From NCBI RefSeq assembly GCF_004005375.1, contig NZ_RZUF01000027.1, positions 1 through 49,328 on the forward strand: DNA of 49,328 bases, written 5' to 3'. The position numbers and the translations under genes were made by a program. The first letter of the stretch is position 1. Each line of letters starts with the position of its first letter. Of this stretch, positions 1 through 7,608 are shown piece after piece. The notes beneath the pieces are model-generated. The model was not told where the DNA came from. It ran no database searches and saw nothing but the letters and a program-made list of their open reading frames with translations. The DNA comes from Rheinheimera sediminis (lineage in GTDB: Bacteria; Pseudomonadota; Gammaproteobacteria; Enterobacterales; Alteromonadaceae).

Positions 1-3
1 AAG

Positions 4-114
4 CCCGGCCCAAAATCGTGCGTCCAAGGCGGCTGGGCAACTCGCTCGTCGCTACCGGCTCCTCACTCAAACAGTCCCAGCCTTAAAACCTTGGCCACCC
101 AATTTTGTCCGGCT
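4..114. repeat. Nested imperfect inverted repeat at the window edge
   Basis: Several arm pairs nest around one centre: CGGCCCAAAAT (7-17) against ATTTTGTCCGG (102-112), CCAAGG (24-29) against CCTTGG (89-94), and GGCTGGG (31-37) against CCCAGCC (76-82). The roughly 38-nt centre is unpaired. The DNA is GC-rich, unlike the low-GC gene that follows. The layout resembles a long bulged hairpin of the kind seen at the ends of mobile cassettes or in intergenic repeat families. I cannot name the family, and no integron core site is clear. From 115 to 300 I see only the leader of the next gene. Confidence 0.55.
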
Positions 115-300
115 CGCGCCCTAATGGGGATTTGGTGCCCGTAGTTGGAATTGATTTTTCTACAATCAATAACAAAGCGCTAAAGATCACTGTAACGCAA
201 ATTGTAAGATCTGACTCTGACACACGGTAGTCGTTTATCGTGGATTTGTTTACAGTTACTATCGGGACGACGCTTGGATTGATTTCTGCATGGAGGGTTT

Positions 301-1158
301 ATGGCTGAGTTTATTTTTGTATTTATACCTATATTTGCTTTGGCAATGTTGCTGCTTAAATGGATTGTGTTTAGCTTGCATCCTGATAAATCAAAAGAGG
401 AGGGTAATGAGGGATTTTATTTGATGATACTGCTTACTATGCTTATATCTGCAGTAATCAGTGCCTATTTCACTAGAGAGCCTTGGAAGGTAGAAAGTGA
501 AGCGGCTATTTATGGCCAGATGGGGGATTTCTTTGGAGGGATGCTAAATCCGGTTTTAGCGTTTGCTTCCTTCATCGCGTTGTTGCACACGATTAGGATA
601 CAGTCAAAGCAAATTGCAAATTCACAATCAGAGCAGCAGGCTGCCGCATTTGAGCAAACATTTTCACAAATGATCGAAGTTTTACGTAATACGCCGCGTA
701 CTAACATGGAACGGGTGCGGCTGATAAACGGTTTTAGTGCGAGTTATCAGGGGAAGGCTAGTATAGAACGGCAAAGTTTGGACTTCCGTAACCACTACAA
801 CTCAAATGAAAGGTCGTGGGTAGATCTGGCATCAATGTTTTATGAATGTGTTGATTTGTTACACTCGCATCAGGCAACTAAACCGGCTCATTGGACAATT
901 CTCGCAAACATGCTGTCTTCAATTGAAACTTATGTGGTCATATCTTTGCTTGGCGATAAACAGGTAAATTTCTTGGGTTCTGATGTTCTCGTCAAAATTG
1001 CAAATCAACATAGATTATTTCGTCGAGCAGTTTTAAATAGTGGTGACCTATTTGTATCTATTGGTCATAGTGATACAAGAGTCCATGGCAGTTGGAGAAA
1101 TTTATATATAAAAGACTTTGGTCTAAGTATTAGTGCGTTCAAACATTCAGAAGCTTGA
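301..1158 (+). CDS. putAbiC-like membrane protein, possible phage abortive-infection protein
   Basis: A 285-residue protein with membrane segments near residues 1-24 and 40-57, then a third hydrophobic stretch at about 75-95. That stretch carries GDFFGGMLNPVLAFASFIAL, followed by a short coiled stretch rich in Gln, Ser and Glu and the segment EQTFSQMIEVLR. This G-D-F/Y-x-G-G-x-L-N-P arrangement, with a Phe-rich Q-M/L-L segment behind it, matches my memory of the putative phage abortive infection (putAbiC) family. The start has a strong ribosome binding site (GGAGGG, 6 nt upstream). Base composition is clearly more AT-rich than folE and the later core genes, and a large hairpin lies just upstream, so horizontal acquisition is likely. 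Antiviral function is inference; an unrelated inner-membrane protein is the alternative. Confidence 0.6.
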   Translation: MAEFIFVFIPIFALAMLLLKWIVFSLHPDKSKEEGNEGFYLMILLTMLISAVISAYFTREPWKVESEAAIYGQMGDFFGGMLNPVLAFASFIALLHTIRIQSKQIANSQSEQQAAAFEQTFSQMIEVLRNTPRTNMERVRLINGFSASYQGKASIERQSLDFRNHYNSNERSWVDLASMFYECVDLLHSHQATKPAHWTILANMLSSIETYVVISLLGDKQVNFLGSDVLVKIANQHRLFRRAVLNSGDLFVSIGHSDTRVHGSWRNLYIKDFGLSISAFKHSEA

Positions 1159-1416
1159 GTGCTTGATCTCGCACAAAGTGACGATAAAGACGATCTCAGG
1201 AAAAGGCCGGAGCCTACATGGAAGTATTCACGGCGTGTCTGCGTTGTAGTTGACCGCGCCGTTTGAGCCTAAGCTCAGTGGGTCACTCTTACTTTCAGGC
1301 TGTGAACGCAATTGCACCAAAGCCAGCTCGTTATAACAACCTATTCACCAAACTAAACCAATTCGCTGTGGTCTGCGTATAACCTGCACTATTGATAACA
1401 AGCGGCGAGAGCTTTT

Positions 1417-2061
1417 ATGTTAACTGAATCTGCTTTAGTGGTACGCGGCGCTCTGGAAGCTGCCGGGCTGGAAACTCCTATGCTGGACAACGGTTTGTCC
1501 AATGATCAGAAGAAACAGCGTTTAACTGAATTAATGACTCAAGTGGTGCACACCCTTGGCCTGGATTTAACAGACGATAGTCTGGCAGAAACTCCGGCTC
1601 GTATTGCCAAAATGTACATCGATGAAGTGTTCTCTGGTCTGGATTACAGCACTTTTCCGAAGATTTCGATGATTGACAATAAAATGCATGCCGAAGAAAT
1701 GGTCAAGGTGCAGAACATTAGTTTTACCAGTACCTGCGAGCACCATTTTGTCACTATAGATGGCACTGCTACCGTGGCTTATATACCAGGCAAAAAGATA
1801 ATTGGTTTGTCGAAACTGAATCGGATAGTGAAGTTTTTTGCGCAGCGCCCGCAGGTACAGGAGCGTTTAACTCAGCAAATTCAGGTGTCTTTGCAGGCCT
1901 TATTGGGTATTAAAGACGTAGCTGTCAGTATCGATGCTGTGCATTATTGTGTGAAGTCCCGTGGTGTGATGGATACCAGTTCCAGCACTAAAACTATGGC
2001 TTTGGGTGGCGTTTTTAAAACCGACCCAGCAACTCGCTCTGAGTTTTTATCGAAGTTTTAA
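1417..2061 (+). CDS. folE: GTP cyclohydrolase I (FolE type 1)
   Basis: Cytosolic enzyme converting GTP to 7,8-dihydroneopterin triphosphate, the first step of tetrahydrofolate (and in some bacteria biopterin or queuosine) synthesis. The 214-residue length is close to E. coli FolE (222). Zinc ligands are visible as C107 and H110 in TCEHH and C178 in VHYCVKSRG. The stretch [20 protein letters not shown] is the conserved family core. The weakly conserved N-terminus begins at an ATG with GCGAGAG about 7 nt upstream. The gene stands alone: the next gene is 63 nt away and functionally unrelated, so no folate operon is evident. Confidence 0.97.
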   Translation: MLTESALVVRGALEAAGLETPMLDNGLSNDQKKQRLTELMTQVVHTLGLDLTDDSLAETPARIAKMYIDEVFSGLDYSTFPKISMIDNKMHAEEMVKVQNISFTSTCEHHFVTIDGTATVAYIPGKKIIGLSKLNRIVKFFAQRPQVQERLTQQIQVSLQALLGIKDVAVSIDAVHYCVKSRGVMDTSSSTKTMALGGVFKTDPATRSEFLSKF

Positions 2062-2124
2062 ACTAGCCGGGTTTAGCTTTAGCTGGCACACTAAGCCTTT
2101 CTAAAGTTGCCAAAGGCGAATGCT

Positions 2125-2520
2125 ATGTTAGCCGGTATTCATCACGTAGCGCTGATTTGCAGTGATTATCAGCGCTCCAAACACTTCTACACTGAAATTC
2201 TGGGCCTGAAAGTTCTGGCTGAACATTACAGAGCTGAACGCTTGTCTTACAAGCTGGACTTGCAGTTGCCTGATGGTAGTCAGCTCGAATTGTTTTCTTT
2301 CCCCAATCCACCGCCTCGCCCCAGCAAACCTGAAGCCCAGGGTTTGCGTCATTTAGCTTTTCAGGTACTGGATGTGGCGCAGTTTGTGGCGCATTTGGAA
2401 GCCAATGGCATAGCTGTAGAGCCAGTGCGGATTGACCCTTATACCGAACGCGCTTACACCTTTTTTAAAGACCCTGATGATCTGCCGCTGGAACTTTACC
2501 AGATATCCCCGTCGTCCTAG
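2125..2520 (+). CDS. gloA2: VOC-superfamily protein of the GloA2/YaeR type
   Basis: A 131-residue single-domain vicinal-oxygen-chelate protein, close to E. coli YaeR (129 aa) along its whole length, including the ELFSFPNPPPRPS segment, the GLRHLAF strand and VRIDPYTERAYTFFKDPD near the end. The expected metal ligands are present: H6/H7, E55, H76 and E123. A TTG start at 2107 is possible, but the ATG at 2125 matches the YaeR N-terminus and has AAAGGCGA upstream. The last five residues and the stop codon lie inside a MITE-like repeat (2504-2631). YaeR-type proteins are called glyoxalase-like; the true substrate is unsettled, so only the fold and metal site are firm. Confidence 0.88.
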   Translation: MLAGIHHVALICSDYQRSKHFYTEILGLKVLAEHYRAERLSYKLDLQLPDGSQLELFSFPNPPPRPSKPEAQGLRHLAFQVLDVAQFVAHLEANGIAVEPVRIDPYTERAYTFFKDPDDLPLELYQISPSS

Positions 2521-2631
2521 AAGTTGCCGCTTTGTTGACTGCGCCTTCTCGCTCCAGTCACATAGCGTTACTATGCTCCTGGAGTCTCGCTGGCTTGTCG
2601 CCTCGCCGCACCTCCAAGTGACTTGGGGATA
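2504..2631. repeat. MITE-like intergenic repeat, copy 1
   Basis: The element starts TATCCCC and ends GGGGATA, a 7-bp terminal inverted repeat. The interior matches the reverse complement of copy 2 at 5402-5487, for example the shared blocks GCTTTGTTGACTG and TTGTCGCCTCGC. Copy 1 carries about 34 extra bases that include a short palindrome around CATAGCGTTACTATG. It lies between the converging gloA2 and phosphatase genes and supplies the stop codons of both. Confidence 0.75.
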
Positions 2632-3739
2632 AAGCTAGGCGAGCTGAGGCATTAAAATCAAAGGCGGGCGCAGCTTTATGTTGCACTGCCTGATAATCAA
2701 AACCTAAAGCTGCAGCTAATGTTGCAGCCATCTGGCCTTGTTGCCAGCTTCCTGTGGTGCGAATTAAACCTGCAGAGGGAATGCCCGGCCCTATAGCGGC
2801 CAGCCAAATTTGTTCCGAGCCAGCAATTTGCGGCACAGGTCCTTTGTAACCGGGTACGGCGGCACTTTTACCATGAGAGCGCCACTGCGCGGCTTCGCCA
2901 CGGCCATGATCAGTGCTGATCAACAAGGTGGTTTGGTCACGGTAATAAGGGTCGTTTTGTAATTCCTGCCATAAGTCGGCAATAAACTGATCACTGCGAT
3001 GAATAGCTGCCAGATACTGATCGTACTGGCCCATATGGGCAAAATCGTCGGCTTCACCCAGGGCTATGTAGAGCAATTTAGGTTTATGCAGGCGCATATG
3101 CTCCAGCGCAAACTCCTGAGTAAATACATCCAGTCTTACGTTGGCAAAAGGGCTGGGAGTTTTGGCTTGCAGCTGATTCAGATACTTTTGCTTTTCGCTC
3201 AGTTTGCCTTGTTGCTGCATAAAACCGGCATTCACTGTCAGGCCTGAACGCTCAGTATTTAAAATATAAGGAAACAGATCCCAAGAACCAAAAGCCGCCA
3301 CTTTATGCTGCAGTGGTGGCTGTTGGTTTAACCATTCCAGTACTGTGACATTAGGGTTGGCTATTTTATTGTTGCTGTGAATAGCGGGGTCAACAAAACC
3401 AGCCAGTAATTCCTGATAACCAGGGTAAGAAATTTGATAGGGGTTGCTGACATTCATACTTGACCCCTGACTACGGTTGCCTACTGTAATGCCTTGTTGG
3501 CTTACCGTTTTATGCAAAAAAGGCATTAAAAGTTCAGGCTGACCTGGGGTGAAGGCTTGGATCAGTTGTGGTGTTTTCACCCACTCTGGCCGGTGAGAAA
3601 GGGCAGGGTCTGCTCCGGCAAAAACCTCCTGCCAACGCACTCCGTCTATGCTGACTAACACAACTTTAGGTTCAGCCTTCAGGCCAAAGGGCAGCAGCAA
3701 TACAAGCAATACAAGCAACACAAGCCAGTTCAACTTCAT
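2558..3739 (-). CDS. Exported alkaline-phosphatase-superfamily hydrolase
   Basis: A 393-residue protein with a signal peptide (residues 1-22, K then a Leu/Val run, cleavage near LKA-EP), so probably periplasmic. Superfamily motifs are visible: VSIDGVRW at the start of the mature chain (metal Asp), ISYPGYQELLAG with a candidate Ser nucleophile, EADDFAHMGQYDQY (metal Asp and His) and STDHGRG (metal Asp-His). Substrate is not determined; a phosphodiesterase, phosphomutase-like or sulfatase-like enzyme is possible. The signal peptide is encoded by a 9-bp tandem repeat (AATACAAGC on the plus strand). Residues 370-393 come entirely from repeat copy 1, so the native C-terminus has been replaced or extended. 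A divergent promoter region separates it from the symporter gene. Confidence 0.85.
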   Translation of the reverse strand: MKLNWLVLLVLLVLLLPFGLKAEPKVVLVSIDGVRWQEVFAGADPALSHRPEWVKTPQLIQAFTPGQPELLMPFLHKTVSQQGITVGNRSQGSSMNVSNPYQISYPGYQELLAGFVDPAIHSNNKIANPNVTVLEWLNQQPPLQHKVAAFGSWDLFPYILNTERSGLTVNAGFMQQQGKLSEKQKYLNQLQAKTPSPFANVRLDVFTQEFALEHMRLHKPKLLYIALGEADDFAHMGQYDQYLAAIHRSDQFIADLWQELQNDPYYRDQTTLLISTDHGRGEAAQWRSHGKSAAVPGYKGPVPQIAGSEQIWLAAIGPGIPSAGLIRTTGSWQQGQMAATLAAALGFDYQAVQHKAAPAFDFNASARLALSPSHLEVRRGDKPARLQEHSNAM

Positions 3740-3910
3740 CAGAAAGCCCCAACAGCAGTGGATTGGCGCCGATACTGCCAGTTGAAGATGACAGCCACGC
3801 TGAAAACTGATGGCATTTCGGTGACATCTACAGATTTCAGGTTAAAAAAGCTTGCGTTGCTTATGTTCTGCGCTGAAGATAGCCATCTATAAAAATAGCC
3901 GTCTGGAAGT

Positions 3911-3941
3911 ATACCCGTCGCCCTTAAAGCTGCTTGGGTAT
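3911..3941. repeat. Internally deleted copy of the MITE-like repeat
   Basis: The segment begins ATACCCGTC, continues through CCTTAAAGCTGC and ends TTGGGTAT. This is the left end and the right tip of copies 1 and 2 with everything between removed. The ATACCC/GGGTAT ends form an inverted repeat. It lies 43 nt upstream of the symporter start codon, so it is within that gene's leader or promoter region. Confidence 0.6.
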
Positions 3942-3983
3942 ATAGATCAGGCGATAAAAATAAAAATTCCAAGGTGCGTGTAT

Positions 3984-5375
3984 ATGTCCGATTTTAGTTT
4001 CCAGCAGGCCTTTGAGTGGCTAAGTTCAGCCATTGCCTCAGTGGTGTTTTATGCTATTCCCTTGAATGGCTCCTCTTTGCCTGTTACAGTGATCTGGCTG
4101 GTGCTGGGTGCTGTGGTGTTTACCTGCTATTTAGGTTTTATCAATATCCGTGGTTTTCGTCACGCTATACGGGTGCTGCGTGGTGATTACGCTGATAAAA
4201 CAGATAAAGGTGATATCACTCAGTTTCAGGCTTTATCCGCGGCTTTATCCGGCACTGTAGGCACTGGCAATATTGCGGGTGTGGCTGTGGCCATAGCTTT
4301 GGGTGGGCCAGGCGCTACCTTTTGGATGATAGTGGCTGGCTTTTTGGGCATGACGACTAAGTTTGTTGAATGCACCCTGGCAGTAAAGTACCGGGTTTAC
4401 AATGCTGATGGCAGCACTTCGGGTGGCCCTATGTATTACATCAAAGCGGCTTTAGACAAGTATGGTTTACCACGGCTGGGTAGTTTTTTAGCGGCCTTTT
4501 TTGCCATTGCTTGTGTTTTTGGCTCCGCAGGTTTTGTCCATGTGAATCAGGGATTTTCTCAGGTCAAGCTGGTGACAGGTTTTGATAATGCCTGGGTATT
4601 TGGCCTGGTCTATTCATTTTTAGTAGGCCTGGTGATAGTAGGTGGAATTCAAAGCATAGCTAAAGTGACCAGTAAGCTGGTGCCTTTGATGTGCGCTATT
4701 TATTTGTCGGCTGCTTTTGTGTTTTTGGCGATGCACTTTGATGCTATTCCAGCTGCTGTCTGGACTATATTGCACAGTGCTTTTGCGCCTGAAGCGGCTT
4801 ATGGTGGTGTGATAGGTGTGATTATTCAGGGCTTTCGCCGTGCCGCTTATTCTAACGAAGCCGGTATTGGTTCATCCCCTATAGCGCATTCGGCGGCCCG
4901 CACTAAAGATCCTGTGTCTGAAGGTTTTGTCGGTTTGCTGGAACCTTTTATCGACACAGTCGTTATTTGTACTATATCGGCGCTGGTGATCGTGGTAAGC
5001 GGTGTGTATTTGCAGCCTGGTTTAGATGGCGTACAAATGACCTCTGCGGCTTTCGGTTCTGTGTTTGACTGGTTCCCGCTGGTGCTGATGGTGGCGCTGT
5101 TGTTATTTGGCTATTCCACTGTCGTTAGCTGGTCTTTTTATGGCTTAAAATCCTGGACTTACTTATTTGGTCACAGCGATTTTACTCAGCGTAGTTTTAA
5201 ACTGCTATTTTGTTGTGTGGTGGCTATTGGCGCTGTACCTAATATGCTTGCAGTATTTGATTTTATCGACTCGATGATATTTTTAATGGCTGTGCCTAAT
5301 ATTCTGGCCTTGTACTTGTTATTGCCGGAAGTAAAACAGGATTTAAAAGCCTACCTTTTAAAACATAAAGGTTGA
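3984..5375 (+). CDS. Alanine or glycine:sodium symporter (AGCS family)
   Basis: A 463-residue inner-membrane carrier with about 10-11 hydrophobic segments. The family signature is clear: SGTVGTGNIAGVAVAIALGG near residue 91-110, then a GGPMYYIKAAL segment, and RAAYSNEAGIGSSPIAHSAA near 285. Members import alanine, glycine or D-alanine with sodium. I chose the ATG at 3984, with AAGGTG 8 nt upstream; the open frame runs 44 codons further back but that extension crosses a repeat and lacks family similarity. The gene is monocistronic: upstream is a divergent phosphatase gene, downstream a repeat and a converging gene. Which amino acid it prefers cannot be read from the sequence. Confidence 0.93.
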   Translation: MSDFSFQQAFEWLSSAIASVVFYAIPLNGSSLPVTVIWLVLGAVVFTCYLGFINIRGFRHAIRVLRGDYADKTDKGDITQFQALSAALSGTVGTGNIAGVAVAIALGGPGATFWMIVAGFLGMTTKFVECTLAVKYRVYNADGSTSGGPMYYIKAALDKYGLPRLGSFLAAFFAIACVFGSAGFVHVNQGFSQVKLVTGFDNAWVFGLVYSFLVGLVIVGGIQSIAKVTSKLVPLMCAIYLSAAFVFLAMHFDAIPAAVWTILHSAFAPEAAYGGVIGVIIQGFRRAAYSNEAGIGSSPIAHSAARTKDPVSEGFVGLLEPFIDTVVICTISALVIVVSGVYLQPGLDGVQMTSAAFGSVFDWFPLVLMVALLLFGYSTVVSWSFYGLKSWTYLFGHSDFTQRSFKLLFCCVVAIGAVPNMLAVFDFIDSMIFLMAVPNILALYLLLPEVKQDLKAYLLKHKG

Positions 5376-5401
5376 AACACCAAGCCCTAACAATACGCTG
5401 C

Positions 5402-5487
5402 ATACCCCAGATCATTGGAGTTGCAGCGAGGCGACAAGGGAGTGAGGCCCCAGTCAACAAAGCTGCAGCTTCAGGGATGACGGGTAT
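5402..5487. repeat. MITE-like intergenic repeat, copy 2 (opposite orientation)
   Basis: The ends are ATACCCC (5402-5408) and GGGTAT (5482-5487). Read on the minus strand it aligns with copy 1 apart from about 34 bases missing in the middle. It lies between the converging symporter and DUF3010 genes, and the first base of the DUF3010 stop codon complement is its last base. The sequence resembles a family of short intergenic repeats I recall from several gammaproteobacteria; I cannot give a formal name. Confidence 0.75.
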
Positions 5488-5909
5488 CACTTAGCTAGGT
5501 AAGCATAAGCAGTAATGAAGGCTGTTTCCTGAAAACCTTTTAAGCCTGTTTCTTTAAATACGATAGGAACCGGGTGACGCGCCAGCTTCTCTTTAATAAA
5601 AGAGCTGGTCAGTATTTCGGTTTTGACATTAGGTAGTAACTGCAGTGCAGCTTCCATTTTAAAACCAACAGCACCACCAGCAAACTTACCTTTTTGTGGC
5701 CGTTCACGGATCACAAAAGTGTCTATTTTGTAATCCTCCGCCAGTTTGGCAAAGACAAACTGAAATTTCTTCATCTGCTCGCTGTCTTGATCTTTTAACA
5801 GCGGCAAACGCACAGTGCGGCAATCCGGAATATCAAACAGGCCGCTATCTATCGCCAATAAACATAAAATGGCTTCACTGCCTTTCATTTCAACACCACA
5901 AACGCGCAT
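5487..5909 (-). CDS. DUF3010 family protein
   Basis: A 140-residue soluble protein starting MRVCGVEMKGSEAILCLL. It also contains the strings MKKFQFVFAKLAEDYKID, RERPQKGKFAGGAVGFKMEA and TGLKGFQETAFITAYA. These match my recollection of the DUF3010 family of marine gammaproteobacteria. The opening strand with an acidic residue and the alternating beta/alpha pattern suggest a RuvC/RNase-H-like fold, but this is inference and no function is known to me. It stands alone between the repeat copy and the 71-bp tandem array. The stop codon abuts the repeat. Confidence 0.8.
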   Translation of the reverse strand: MRVCGVEMKGSEAILCLLAIDSGLFDIPDCRTVRLPLLKDQDSEQMKKFQFVFAKLAEDYKIDTFVIRERPQKGKFAGGAVGFKMEAALQLLPNVKTEILTSSFIKEKLARHPVPIVFKETGLKGFQETAFITAYAYLAK

Positions 5910-5997
5910 AGGACATTCTCTGACTAACTCAAGTTGAGCATATTATGACAGCTTAGCAGGGAAAAACGATAGCCAAATCTAGAGGCGTAGTTTTACG

Positions 5998-6736
5998 GCC
6001 GTGGGTTTATCCCCGCCCATCTGGCGTCCATATTGTTATTTGGGCGAAAGCACACAGCCAACCGTAGGGGCGTGGGTTTATCTCCGCCCGTCTGGCGTTC
6101 ATATTGTTATTTGGGCGAAAGTACAGAGTCAACCGTAGGGCCGAGGGTTTATCCACGCCCGTCTGGCGTTCATATTGTTATTTGGGCGAAAGTACAGAGT
6201 CAACCGTAGGGCCGAGGGTTTATCCCCGCCCGTCTGGCGTTCATATTGTTATTTGGGCGAAAGCACAGAGTCAACAGTAGGGGTGCAGGTTTATCCCCGC
6301 CCGTCTGGCGTTCATATTGTTATTTGGGCGAAAGCACAGAGTCAACAGTAGGGCCGAGGGTTTATCCCCGCCCGTCTGGCGTTCATATTGTTATTTGGGC
6401 GAAAGCACAGAGTCAACAGTAGGGGTGCAGGTTTATCCCCGCCCGTCTGGCGTTCATATTGTTATTTGGGCGAAAGCACAGAGTCAACAGTAGGGCCGAG
6501 GGTTTATCCCCGCCCGTCTGGCGTTCATATTGTTATTTGGGCGAAAGCACAGAGTCAACAGTAGGGGTGCAGGTTTATCCCCGCCCGTCTGGCGTTCATA
6601 TTGTTATTTGGGCGAAAGCACAGAGTCAACAGTAGGGCCGAGGGTTTATCCCCGCCCGTCTGGCGTTCATATTGGTATTTGGGCGAAAGTACAGAGTCAA
6701 CCGTAGGGGCGCGGGTTTATCCCCGCCCGTCTGGCG
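5998..6736. repeat. 71-bp tandem repeat array, about 10.4 units
   Basis: The string GGTTTATC recurs at an exact 71-bp spacing eleven times (its GTTTA starts fall at 6005, 6076, 6147, 6218, 6289, 6360, 6431, 6502, 6573, 6644 and 6715). Each full unit carries CCCCGCCCGTCTGGCG, TTCATATTGTTATTTGGGCG and AGAGTCAAC in the same order, with no unique spacers. Variation is concentrated just before GGTTTATC: units 5-10 alternate between a GGTGCA form and a GCCGAG form, giving a 142-bp higher-order period. Each unit can form a small GC hairpin. As 71 is not a multiple of three, the array does not extend one reading frame, and I see no ORF in it. Confidence 0.95.
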
Positions 6737-6760
6737 GCAAGTACGACGCGAAAGGCGGGT

Positions 6761-6806
6761 AAAATAAAAAAGCAGACAAACCTGACAGGGGGGCGATTTG
6801 TCTGCT
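6761..6806 (-). terminator. Rho-independent terminator for the short gene upstream
   Basis: Perfect 10-bp arms AGCAGACAAA (6771-6780) and TTTGTCTGCT (6797-6806) enclose a 16-nt loop. Reading on the minus strand, the stem is followed by TTTTTATTTT. It closes the minus-strand unit containing the 41-codon gene and probably the TPR-like gene before it. Confidence 0.88.
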
Positions 6807-6878
6807 CACAGTGACTTCAGACTGCAGCTGCGATTCAGGCCGGGGAGCCACTTGAATCACAGTTACAATCTTATACTG

Positions 6879-7004
6879 CTAAAAATCTTCGTTTTCGATA
6901 TCCCACTGGCTTACTGACAGCTGACGGTAAAACGACCAGTGCTGTAACAACCAATTTAACCAATGCTCATAAACATCATGATCTTGCGGTATATGGAATG
7001 ACAT
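6879..7004 (-). CDS. Small 41-residue tryptophan-rich protein
   Basis: The frame starts at an ATG with a near-ideal ribosome binding site, AAGGAG, 7 nt upstream and ends with TAG. The product begins MSFHIPQDHDVYEHWLNW and ends QWDIENEDF. It has four Trp, is acidic at both ends and has no signal peptide or clear transmembrane segment; the middle could form one amphipathic helix. A strong terminator lies 72 nt downstream on the same strand. The gene for an exported TPR-like protein ends 73 nt upstream, and a GGGCGC/GCGCCC hairpin (7025-7047) lies between them, which could be a processing or attenuation site. I recognise no family. The ribosome binding site and terminator make it a likely real gene. 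Confidence 0.7.
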   Translation of the reverse strand: MSFHIPQDHDVYEHWLNWLLQHWSFYRQLSVSQWDIENEDF

Positions 7005-7077
7005 AACAGTCTCCTTCTAAACCCGGGCGCTTAAGTGAACAGCGCCCAGTCTAGTGTCTTTAGATGACAATACCTTT

Positions 7078-7608
7078 TCAGTCTGTCACTTTTAAAGTTG
7101 ACGCTGTGTACACAGGGCTGACAGCTTTAATCTTTTCATTTAAAAGTGTCAGGTTGTGCTGGTTGATCTCGCTTTGCTCCAATGTGGTGGCCTGTTGAAA
7201 ATCAGCTAAAGCTGCAACAGGATCCTGCCCCATCAAACGGGCTACACCGCGGTTAGTGTGAGCAAAAGAGCGCATTTCGCGTTTGTAGCTGCTGTCTGTG
7301 CCTTCGGCGCGACGGGCGGCATAAATCGCTGAGCTGCATGCCTGCTCTGCTTGTTCGAACTCTGCCATATGAGTGTAAGCAACGCATAAACTCATATGTT
7401 TGCTGAAGGAATCAGCCTGCTTTTCTGTAGCAGCTGCTGCTTCTGCAACGCCTTCCTGATACAGACCCGCTTTAATTTTGCTAACGCCCGGGGTATCTTC
7501 AATTAATACCATTTTAAAACCGCCGGTTGCTGCTGTGGCGACAAAAGAACTTGAGGCCAACAGCATCACTGCTACTTTTTTGCCAAAGCTAAAGGATGTC
7601 GCTTTCAT
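7078..7608 (-). CDS. Exported protein with TPR-like repeats
   Basis: 176 residues: a signal peptide (residues 1-26, KKVAVMLLASSSFVATA, cleavage near ATA-A), then a short beta-like segment (GGFKMVLIEDTPG) and helical pairs from about residue 45 to 150. The pairs have TPR character (SLCVAYTHMAEFEQAEQACSS and FAHTNRGVARLMGQDPVAAL). The protein is probably a periplasmic scaffold; the partner is unknown. Its own start has TGGAGAG about 7 nt upstream. It may be co-transcribed with the 41-residue gene downstream. Similar small TPR proteins are common in Alteromonadales, often without assigned function. Confidence 0.75.
   Translation of the reverse strand: MKATSFSFGKKVAVMLLASSSFVATAATGGFKMVLIEDTPGVSKIKAGLYQEGVAEAAAATEKQADSFSKHMSLCVAYTHMAEFEQAEQACSSAIYAARRAEGTDSSYKREMRSFAHTNRGVARLMGQDPVAALADFQQATTLEQSEINQHNLTLLNEKIKAVSPVYTASTLKVTD

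Noticed and set aside
1159-1416. RNA gene or riboswitch before folE
   Set aside because: A few short complementary segments are present, but no recognisable tRNA, sRNA or riboswitch core.
3852-3983. N-terminal extension of the symporter (44 codons)
   Set aside because: The frame is open but crosses the deleted repeat copy, lacks a ribosome binding site at its TTG start and has no family similarity; the ATG at 3984 has AAGGTG upstream.
5998-6736. CRISPR array
   Set aside because: The full 71-bp unit repeats, with no unique spacers between short repeats, and no cas genes are near.
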